This document shows, piece by piece, positions 1 through 6,637 of a stretch of DNA of 64,000 bases. Origin of the DNA: Pontibacter ummariensis (lineage in GTDB: Bacteria > Bacteroidota > Bacteroidia > Cytophagales > Hymenobacteraceae); assembly GCF_900188175.1 (NCBI RefSeq), contig NZ_FZOQ01000014.1:1-64000 (forward strand). The letters are read 5' to 3'. Both the position numbers and the translations under genes were made by a program. Each line of letters opens with the position of its first letter. The first letter of the stretch is position 1. The notes beneath the pieces were generated by a model, which was not told the DNA's origin, did not search any database, and saw nothing but the letters and a program-made list of their open reading frames with translations.

Positions 1-252
1 ACGGTTTTCATGGCTTTTCAGGTTTAGGTGTCTTGCAACCCTTTCTACTTGAATAGCCATGTTTTTTGTTAGACCAGCTTATCTCGAATTCACGTACTGT
101 TACAACGAGCTCAGGTGCCTATCTGTGTCAAGGGCTACACTTTTCTTCGGATGACACAGCACCAACTGCTGCCCAATGAATGTTCTGGGGAGGTGATACA
201 AACAAAAAAAGCCTTGCAACAAACTTTGTTACAAGGCTTTAATTTTTACTAA
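1..252. other. Host intergenic DNA left of the prophage
   Basis: No convincing coding sequence is seen in these 252 bases. Before prophage insertion this stretch would have lain directly downstream of ssrA, because it carries the terminator described separately and ends at the duplicated 3' end of the tmRNA gene. Confidence 0.6.
210..241 (-). terminator. Original host ssrA terminator, now displaced
   Basis: The arms AAGCCTTGCAACAAA and TTTGTTACAAGGCTT form a long stem with one G-T pair and a very short loop, flanked by an A tract on the left and a T tract on the right. It sits 12 bases from the duplicated tmRNA end. It is therefore best read as the terminator that served ssrA before the prophage separated the two by 41 kb. 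Confidence 0.7.
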
Positions 253-270
253 GTGGAGATGCAGGGATTC
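253..270. repeat. attL: duplicated 3' end of ssrA
   Basis: GTGGAGATGCAGGGA at 253-267 is identical to 41440-41454, which is the 3' end of the tmRNA gene; identity is 17 of 18 over 253-270. This direct repeat marks the left prophage boundary. The gene fragment here lacks the rest of the tRNA-like domain and is non-functional. Confidence 0.88.
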
Positions 271-315
271 ACCAAACAAGCATAACTAATTGATTATTAG
301 CAGTATCATTTACAC

Positions 316-325
316 GTGTGACGTA
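316..325 (+). promoter_or_regulatory. Candidate integrase arm-type site, left arm
   Basis: GTGTGACGTA matches the TTGTGACGTAA repeat that clusters between the integrase start and attR. One copy just inside attL would fit arm-type binding on both sides of the phage attachment site. This is inference from sequence similarity. Confidence 0.35.
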
Positions 326-384
326 TAAGGTGCCGTAACAAAACAAATGAAGCCAATCTTACTGGGCGCCAAAAGTAAGTTTTC

Positions 385-1545
385 TCAAACCTTGATTAAA
401 TCCCTCGCTGATGCGGCCTTTTTTCTGTACGGCAGGATAAACTTCTTAAAGAAAGCCCGCCCCCATTTCACAGATTCCAGCTCCAGGAAAGTGTAGAGGG
501 TATAAGCCACAGCCGACACAATTAATAAAATGAACCCTATTGCCATGCCTTTCGAAAAATAAAATGTCACAGTTGGAGGCAAAGAAAATCTGTCCTGCCA
601 CTGATCCACGAAATATCGAATAAGCTGTGGCAGGAAGGGCTGATGGATTAAATATACGCTATAGCTGATTAAGCCGAACCAAACAGCTACTTTGTAGACA
701 GGCCTTGTAACCCTATTAAGCTTTTTGACAGGTTTAGAAAGGTAAGCCCCCAGGGCAAGGAGATAGAAACAGGAGAAGGCGTGGTAGTCCCATACCTTAT
801 AAAAATTGAAGAACTTTATAGACACGACAAGCATCAACACCCCTGCCAGTTGCCACCTGTTCAACCGCGGGATACCACAACCTGAAACATAACGCTCTGC
901 TAACCATGCGCCCATACCCCATATAACCCACATGCGCATCAGAGAAAGACGAGTTGTCCAATCCTCCATATCCCCAAAGGAAAAGACTACGGCCAGGATT
1001 GACAGCAGTAATAACGTTTTGTTTATCCCCACCCTATTCCTGATATAAAGGAAGAGGGGAAACAACATATACAGCTGAAACTCCAGCGCTAATGACCACA
1101 GAGAGGGGTTAATAGAAAAGATGGTAGTTTGATCCCAATTGTGGATCAGGAGCAAGTGAGAGACAATATCCCACCTGTTTACTGGGTTACTTACCGTGAT
1201 GGCAAAAAAGAGCATCACGAGTAGATAGACAGGATATATGCGCCAGAACCTCCTGTTAATGAAGGCTGCTATGTCTAAAGGCGTTCCCTTCTGTAAGTAA
1301 CCATAATGAATTAGGAAACCGCTAATGAGCAGGAAAAGAGGAACGCCTGACCACCCGAACCCGACTGGCGAAAAGGCAAGCAACAAACTTAGCTTAGGCA
1401 TACTCTGGTAATCCAGAAAGAGGCCATCATAGACAGTCAGGAAGCTTGGGAACGCAACCTGACAGGCATGGTAAAGAAAGACCATAAGGCAAGCAACCGC
1501 CCTCACTACATCTATTTTCTCTATGTAGTCTGTATCTCTTTCCAA
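385..1545 (-). CDS. Acyltransferase 3 family membrane protein (prophage moron)
   Basis: This 386-residue protein has about ten hydrophobic segments and the N-terminal acyltransferase-3 signature, with the family's conserved histidine in VFLYHAC near residue 26 and an arginine-rich first loop. Members of the OafA/YrhL family move acetyl or other acyl groups onto cell-surface polysaccharides from the inner membrane. The best start is TTG at 1545, preceded by AGGA, as no earlier ATG is in frame. It is the last gene before attL, beyond the lysis genes, which is a typical place for lysogenic-conversion cargo. Modification of the host surface receptor is a reasonable inference; the actual substrate cannot be read from sequence. 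Confidence 0.85.
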   Translation of the reverse strand: MERDTDYIEKIDVVRAVACLMVFLYHACQVAFPSFLTVYDGLFLDYQSMPKLSLLLAFSPVGFGWSGVPLFLLISGFLIHYGYLQKGTPLDIAAFINRRFWRIYPVYLLVMLFFAITVSNPVNRWDIVSHLLLIHNWDQTTIFSINPSLWSLALEFQLYMLFPLFLYIRNRVGINKTLLLLSILAVVFSFGDMEDWTTRLSLMRMWVIWGMGAWLAERYVSGCGIPRLNRWQLAGVLMLVVSIKFFNFYKVWDYHAFSCFYLLALGAYLSKPVKKLNRVTRPVYKVAVWFGLISYSVYLIHQPFLPQLIRYFVDQWQDRFSLPPTVTFYFSKGMAIGFILLIVSAVAYTLYTFLELESVKWGRAFFKKFILPYRKKAASARDLIKV

Positions 1546-1616
1546 AACATCCTAACTTTGTTTAAACGAACACCTACAATAATACAGAAAAACCTTAAAC
1601 CTTTAACATTTATCTA

Positions 1617-1808
1617 GTGAGCACAAAGAAAAGATTCCTGAAGTCTAGTATGGTCTTTTCGCTGTGCTTGGCTGCCGTTTGGTTGATCGTTCTATACTTG
1701 AACAAGCAATCGGTATCGCCTCTTCTTGTCATCAAAGTCGTTGCACTCTCCTTTATAACTTCTTTGATATGCGTTCTAATAGACTGGTATATTACCACAC
1801 ATAAATAA
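1617..1808 (+). CDS. Small two-helix membrane protein, unknown
   Basis: A GTG-started frame of 63 residues has a basic N-terminus, then two hydrophobic segments (about residues 13-29 and 37-55). It is the only plus-strand gene at this end of the prophage and is divergent from the acyltransferase, so the 71 bases between them would have to hold both promoters. No family is recognised. It could be a moron partner of the acyltransferase or a chance frame. Confidence 0.45.
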   Translation: MSTKKRFLKSSMVFSLCLAAVWLIVLYLNKQSVSPLLVIKVVALSFITSLICVLIDWYITTHK

Positions 1809-1864
1809 AGCCTTTTACGAACAAGGTTTGCAAGCTCAGCGATAACTAGCTCTTATAAAAAACA

Positions 1865-2371
1865 TTAGACAAACGGCAAGAACCTCCTTATGATCGGCCA
1901 GCTGAAGCTTAGGGTAAGCAGTATGATCAGGCACCAAAGCCACCAGAGACTTTGCTTTTCCTCTGTTACGTTTCCCACGTCCTTTAGCTTGGAGTTGCCC
2001 ACGTCCTGCTGCTGGCCAGCCTTCTTGTTATCGTTGTAGCTGTCGATGTTGCCGGACTTCTTGCTTTCGTTGTAACTGTCCTTGTTGCCGGACTCCTTAT
2101 TATAGGAGTCCTGGTTAAACGAGTTCTTGATCTTCACTTTGCCCCCTCTCCCCTTCGTGATCACCAGCAGCTCTTTTGCTGAAAGCCTTTTGGTGAAAAC
2201 GCCCAGGTCCGCCAGCTGTGCGGAATCAGCAGGCGTAAAACTTAGGCTGTCCAGAGAGATCACCTGCGCGGTTATTTGACCATCAGGCTTAAAGACTGAC
2301 TCTAGCAAGGTACAGGATGTTAAGGACAGGAGTGTCCCGAACATCAGTAAAAGGGTGAATAGCTTTTTCAT
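1865..2371 (-). CDS. Candidate unimolecular spanin (lipoprotein with C-terminal TM)
   Basis: The 168-residue protein starts with a lipoprotein signal ending in the lipobox LTSC (Cys20). It has a polar middle rich in Asn, Ser, Lys and Asp with repeats of the type DSYN-K/E (about residues 84-115), and ends with a single strongly hydrophobic helix (SLWWLWCLIILLTLSF) and a short basic tail. An outer-membrane lipid anchor at one end and an inner-membrane helix at the other is the plan of u-spanins such as T1 gp11, which fuse the two membranes in the last step of lysis. It is the last gene of the lysis cassette, 2 bases after the DUF6527-like gene. The function is inferred from architecture and position. 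Confidence 0.65.
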   Translation of the reverse strand: MKKLFTLLLMFGTLLSLTSCTLLESVFKPDGQITAQVISLDSLSFTPADSAQLADLGVFTKRLSAKELLVITKGRGGKVKIKNSFNQDSYNKESGNKDSYNESKKSGNIDSYNDNKKAGQQQDVGNSKLKDVGNVTEEKQSLWWLWCLIILLTLSFSWPIIRRFLPFV

Positions 2372-2373
2372 CT

Positions 2374-2640
2374 TTATAGTTCTGGGAGTTCTACTGTCTG
2401 GCCTGCCAGCTTGTGCGTGCAGTCGCTTAAGAACTGAATCTTACCATCCCTCACGAAGGAGTGGCACAGGTACTTTGCACCTCCCTGGCTCCCGATCAGC
2501 AAAGATGCCCTGATGGTGGGCTTGTTCCCGTCTCCGTTATAGGTGTGCACTTTATCAGAGAAACCATGCGCCGTATTGCAGCCAGGACAAAAGAAGAGGT
2601 GCGTATGTACAGATCCGTTTAATATTGGTTCTACCTTCAT
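2374..2640 (-). CDS. DUF6527-like small phage protein
   Basis: The 88-residue protein has CPGC near residues 18-21, a central NGDGNKPTIRASLL segment, and the C-terminal pattern CHSFVRDGKIQFLSDCTH followed by LAGQTVELP. These features resemble the DUF6527 family, small proteins common in phage lysis regions. Several Cys and His residues suggest metal binding. The ATG overlaps the endolysin stop (ATGA), so translation is probably coupled. The role is unknown. Confidence 0.7.
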   Translation of the reverse strand: MKVEPILNGSVHTHLFFCPGCNTAHGFSDKVHTYNGDGNKPTIRASLLIGSQGGAKYLCHSFVRDGKIQFLSDCTHKLAGQTVELPEL

Positions 2641-3203
2641 AAGTTCAGCGCACCTCCTCCACTAGCTGTAATCCAATCCGAAACCGCGTACAGTTGCCTT
2701 ATCAGGCGACGCTTCCGGTAAACACCGTCACCTTCGCGGCTCCCAGCATCGTTGGTATTACCTTCAACCGTTATAGCATACCCGTCACCATAATCCCATT
2801 TCTCGATAAAGCCCACATGCCCGATCCGGCCAAGGCTATTATAATATAGTGCGAAGAGGTCGCCTCGTTGGGGTGTTGCGTTGTCCTTACGAGAACGTTT
2901 CCAGATCGTCTTGCTGTTCGGAAACCAGGCCATGGCCATAGCAGCACCCTTAGGTGCCTGCATGCCGCATTGCTTCATAACCCAGTTAGCGAAAGCCCCG
3001 CACCAGGCGTAACCTTCCGAGAGGTTTACAGAGGCGAGGTACTGCTTTACCTCCGGCCCTCTGTTGTTCCCGCCCCGCTCATTGACTCCGATCTGGCTGT
3101 TGTACACAGCCGCTACGTTGTTCCTTAAATCAGGCTGACTATGAGCGCTCCTGACAGAAACAATAAGGCATAAAGTGATAAGAAGAGTAAGAATCTTTGC
3201 CAT
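2637..3203 (-). CDS. Endolysin, secreted CHAP/NlpC-type amidase
   Basis: The 188-residue protein begins with a hydrophobic export signal (residues 1-22). The CHAP-like catalytic domain has Cys68 in YAWCGAF, His129 in GRIGHVGF and Glu147/Asn149 in VEGNTND. Such enzymes cut peptidoglycan stem peptides or amide bonds. The signal suggests Sec-dependent export, so the holin may act by depolarising the membrane rather than by making large holes, as in SAR or secreted endolysin systems. It overlaps the holin gene upstream by 79 bases and the DUF6527-like gene downstream by 4. Confidence 0.88.
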   Translation of the reverse strand: MAKILTLLITLCLIVSVRSAHSQPDLRNNVAAVYNSQIGVNERGGNNRGPEVKQYLASVNLSEGYAWCGAFANWVMKQCGMQAPKGAAMAMAWFPNSKTIWKRSRKDNATPQRGDLFALYYNSLGRIGHVGFIEKWDYGDGYAITVEGNTNDAGSREGDGVYRKRRLIRQLYAVSDWITASGGGALNL

Positions 3204-3484
3204 GCTGTTAGCGTTAAAAAGTCGACTTTCATTAAGTTTTTGTAGTAAGAGTAGACTACCGGGAAGTTGAACTTTATCCCAAGGAAGACTGCTGCGTTAA
3301 TAGCCAGCAGTGTGAGCACTCCCAGAAAGATCTTCTGAAGTATGCCCAGGTCAAACACTGCCGAAGTGGGGTCAAGCCAGCGCAACAAAGGGGCTGACGT
3401 GAAGAAAATAAGAAGGGCTAAGGGTAGGCCCAACAGCTCAGGCCACCGTTTCAGGAAGCCGGTCATTGCTCTAATTACCTGCAT
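3125..3484 (-). CDS. Candidate holin, three-helix membrane protein
   Basis: The 119-residue protein has three hydrophobic segments (about residues 16-34, 48-68 and 96-118) separated by short loops with basic and acidic residues. It is directly upstream of the endolysin and overlaps its first 79 bases in another frame, which is unusually long for a lysis pair. Size, topology and position fit a holin. No sequence family is recognised. Confidence 0.6.
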   Translation of the reverse strand: MQVIRAMTGFLKRWPELLGLPLALLIFFTSAPLLRWLDPTSAVFDLGILQKIFLGVLTLLAINAAVFLGIKFNFPVVYSYYKNLMKVDFLTLTAWQRFLLFLSLYALLFLSGALIVSLI

Positions 3485-3776
3485 TGATTTTTATTTTTTG
3501 GTTTAACATAAGTTCAAGGGTGGTTTTAATGGCTTCCAGCACCAGGCGCTGGTCGGAGAACTTAACGTCCAGGCTCTTGATCTCTTTGTAGAGCTGGTTT
3601 TGCTCCTGTTTCAGGTCTTCCTCCAGCTGGCTCACTTTCGTAGTCAGCTGCAGTATCTGGTTATCCTGTTCTTTCTGTTTGTAGATAAGCCTGTAGGCTC
3701 CCCCAATGAGAGCGAAGACGAAAGGCACGGAGAAGGCAATAACGCCCCAAAGGGGAATGGTGTAGTTAAAGGTCAT
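3471..3776 (-). CDS. Small membrane protein with coiled coil, lysis-region
   Basis: The 101-residue protein has one N-terminal helix (about residues 8-30), then a long heptad-rich region (residues 35-90) ending in a basic tail. It overlaps the candidate holin by 14 bases. An N-terminal anchor plus coiled coil is also the plan of inner-membrane spanins and of some antiholins, so the assignment is open. Its place upstream of the holin suggests a lysis or lysis-timing role. Confidence 0.6.
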   Translation of the reverse strand: MTFNYTIPLWGVIAFSVPFVFALIGGAYRLIYKQKEQDNQILQLTTKVSQLEEDLKQEQNQLYKEIKSLDVKFSDQRLVLEAIKTTLELMLNQKIKINAGN

Positions 3777-3805
3777 CGGTATGAATATGAAGTGAGTATC
3801 CGCTA

Positions 3806-6637
3806 TTAACTGTTCCAGGTTCTCCCGGCTCCGCTATTGTAGAGGTAGGTTAATTCGTCTGCTGTTAAAGGTCTACCCCAAACGCCGATCTCGTCTAGCC
3901 CCCCGTCTACTGGGTTTGTCCCTGCACCTTGCGCACCTAAATGTAACACCCCTGAACCGTTTCTTAGAATGGCTCCTGTTGCTGCTGTAACCGCTGTTCC
4001 GTTGTTAATGCTTAGGCGCAAAGTGTTCTCATTAAGCACCATTGCCACAAACACGTAAGAGCCAGCTGGTGTAAATGTTATTGTTGCCTGCCCCGCTAAG
4101 GTGCTGCCGTTGTTAAATTCCGCCACAATCTTACCAGTTGCTTTACTATAGTAGCAAGAATACTCCCGTTGAGTGCCCTCGCCTTTAACGAAAAGTACCT
4201 GATAATCTGCCGCTGTATTGTTGAGTTTAAACCAGCCTGCAAGCGTAAAGCCAGTTGTACCGGCGCTTAACCCTGATGCCCCCACGGTTAAATATTGGGC
4301 TGAGGAGGCTACAAGTATTGCCCCGTTCGCAACCTTTGCCGCACCTGTCGTTACGCCATTCACTCGTACAGCAACCTTCGTGTTGCCTGAACTGTCCGCA
4401 AAATCCCCTGTTGCTTCCTCAAACTTCCAGTATGCCAGCGCATCGGTTGGGAACGTGGTAGCTGTTCCGCCTGAACTTGTTGTGCCAACCTCGTAAAGCT
4501 TTAACAGGGCAATCGCACTATAAGCATTGCTTTTTGCAAACGTGCTGTAATCTGGCCCGTATTTGGTGCGGCATCTGTGGTAACGTATAAAGCCTCGCGC
4601 CACTCCGTCTGCCCCATCGCCTGTGCCTGAGCCTGCCACTTCTTCCAGGTCGTATACTGTAGCGTTCCAACCTGGCGAACCGATTGAATTACTAGGGTCA
4701 TCCTCAAAGCTTACGCTGTCAATCGAGAAATAAGTACCTCCAACGGCTTGAATGTTCACCCTAGAGCGCTGTATGCAAATATTGTCTGCATGTATGGCGT
4801 GGTTTACCGCGTTGAGTTTTAAGCCTATCCAACAAACGTCTATCAATGTGCCGTATATTCGTGTATGCTCATAGGCATCAATGCCCACATACATTCCATA
4901 GGTAAAGCAGTTACTTAAGGTACAGAAAGCGAAATTGTTTGTTTTCGGCATGCGGATGCCGTAAGCAGTTGATGCGGGTTGCTTTGTTACGTTCTGGTTA
5001 GACGTTGTGGAAACCTCCAAACTATCCCCGTTAAAATATGCTAATTTTGTGGCGTTAATGCCTGTGGCCTGTGGTGCCACGTCTACCCCATCTGTCTTGC
5101 TTCTAACCCTTACACAAACATTTTGAATTTGCGCATGCAAGAAGTTGTACGTGCCCCAGCTTACGGTTTCCGACCTTGTTCCTATAACATCCCCTGCTGC
5201 CAGTAAGTTAGATTCTAATATTACCCCTTTTTGCGGTGGTGTGTTAGACCCTGTGGCTGTGAACGGGTTAGAAAATTGATGCGGTGCGACTTCTCCCAAT
5301 ATCTTTACCGTTCGCATGTTAGCGGAATCGCTATAGCTGCTCAAAGGGAAATAAAGCTGCGCATTACTGGCAGCGTCTAGCGGGCCGTTAATTAAATACT
5401 TGCCTCTTGGTATAAACACAACCCCACCCCCTGCATCAAAAGCCGCTTGTATAGCCGCTTGTATGGCTACCGTATCGTCTGCCACTCCATCACCTTTAGC
5501 CCCATAGTCCTTAACATTATAATAGTAAGAAGTGCCGCTGGCTACTGTTATATTCCCGTTTTCGTCTGGTGCTATGTTATTCACCGTCTTTGCAAAGCCC
5601 AAGCTCGCAAACAGGTAGGCTTTAAACCGGGCCAGCGTCCAATTGGCCTTGGTGCCGTCTGTCCGCTCCACCGCCAAAAGGTCCGTGTCGGCTTCCCCGC
5701 TTGTCAGTCCGACATACTCCGAAAACCGGGTAACGATCCCTTCCAGCTTTGTTTTCAGCGCGTCGGTGAAAGCGTTCGTATCTGGGTTAGACTCGTACTT
5801 GGTCTTGATAGAGGCCGCGGTCTCAGATGTGGAATTACCCTGCTGAAGGACCCACTTGCTGTCGTCCGTGTCCCAGATATATTCCGCAACATCGGCCCCA
5901 GCGCCACCATCCACATGGGCGTAATCCCCCGCTACTGCTGTTGGGTGGGCTGTCTGAAGGGCCGATAGGGTCGTGTAAGTCCCCTTAAAGTGCGGCCCGT
6001 CCAGCCCTGCCAGCTTCTCCTTCTCAGCCGTGGTATAGTCGTTTGTCGAAAGGCCCTTCCCAGCTTCCTTCACAACATAGTTGCCCAGGGCGGTTGCCAA
6101 CTCCTCATCCGTCACGTATCCCGCCAACTCTGCCAGCAACTCCTCCCGGGTGATGTATGAAACAGGCTCCTGCTGCTCAACAGCAGTAGGAGACACGAGG
6201 AAGTGCGACACATACAAACCTGATGAAGGGTAAGGAGGAACAACAGGGTTCTGGCTGGGCGGTCCGGTTACAATCTCGTAAGTGCCGTCTGCCTTGGCGT
6301 AAATCAAATCAAACCTCAAAAGACCTGTATCGGTTGGCAGCACCGTAAAGGTGATAGCTGCATAGGGCACAGGTGTGCCGTTCCAATCAACAGCGCCGGT
6401 TCCGTCGATGGCGATATCGTAACCCGTAACCGTTATCCCGGGCATCACATCCCACTCCACCCCGGAAGGAGGAATGGGGATGCCTGAGGTGATAAAGGTT
6501 TTAATCCTGTCCAGGGTCTCCTTTTTGTTCCGGTCTGCTGCGTTCGGCTCGTTCAGGTCTACCAAAGGCACCAGGAAGTGCCCCTGCACGGAACCCGTAA
6601 CACTTGGAAAGTCCGATATGCGTTTTTTCTCTGCCAT
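3806..6637 (-). CDS. Tailspike with pectate-lyase-type beta helix and LamG domain
   Basis: The 943-residue protein has an N-terminal virion-attachment part (residues 1-150), linkers with GKGLSTNDYTTAEKEKLAGL-type fibre motifs (about 190-300), a Pectate_lyase_3 beta-helix start at about 370 (VKDYGAKGDGVADDT, then GGGVVFIPRGKYLI), and a C-terminal concanavalin/LamG-like domain from about 730 (YWKFEEATGDF to the end). Beta-helix tailspikes bind and often depolymerise surface polysaccharide. Its start overlaps the tail-tip stop by one base. The half encoded by 3806-5600 looks more AT-rich than the N-terminal half, as expected of an exchangeable receptor-binding module. Confidence 0.85.
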   Translation of the reverse strand: MAEKKRISDFPSVTGSVQGHFLVPLVDLNEPNAADRNKKETLDRIKTFITSGIPIPPSGVEWDVMPGITVTGYDIAIDGTGAVDWNGTPVPYAAITFTVLPTDTGLLRFDLIYAKADGTYEIVTGPPSQNPVVPPYPSSGLYVSHFLVSPTAVEQQEPVSYITREELLAELAGYVTDEELATALGNYVVKEAGKGLSTNDYTTAEKEKLAGLDGPHFKGTYTTLSALQTAHPTAVAGDYAHVDGGAGADVAEYIWDTDDSKWVLQQGNSTSETAASIKTKYESNPDTNAFTDALKTKLEGIVTRFSEYVGLTSGEADTDLLAVERTDGTKANWTLARFKAYLFASLGFAKTVNNIAPDENGNITVASGTSYYYNVKDYGAKGDGVADDTVAIQAAIQAAFDAGGGVVFIPRGKYLINGPLDAASNAQLYFPLSSYSDSANMRTVKILGEVAPHQFSNPFTATGSNTPPQKGVILESNLLAAGDVIGTRSETVSWGTYNFLHAQIQNVCVRVRSKTDGVDVAPQATGINATKLAYFNGDSLEVSTTSNQNVTKQPASTAYGIRMPKTNNFAFCTLSNCFTYGMYVGIDAYEHTRIYGTLIDVCWIGLKLNAVNHAIHADNICIQRSRVNIQAVGGTYFSIDSVSFEDDPSNSIGSPGWNATVYDLEEVAGSGTGDGADGVARGFIRYHRCRTKYGPDYSTFAKSNAYSAIALLKLYEVGTTSSGGTATTFPTDALAYWKFEEATGDFADSSGNTKVAVRVNGVTTGAAKVANGAILVASSAQYLTVGASGLSAGTTGFTLAGWFKLNNTAADYQVLFVKGEGTQREYSCYYSKATGKIVAEFNNGSTLAGQATITFTPAGSYVFVAMVLNENTLRLSINNGTAVTAATGAILRNGSGVLHLGAQGAGTNPVDGGLDEIGVWGRPLTADELTYLYNSGAGRTWNS

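Noticed and set aside
5447-5968. 173-residue plus-strand frame opposite the tailspike
   Set aside because: It is antisense to a strong gene and rich in residues expected from a shadow frame; no start signal.
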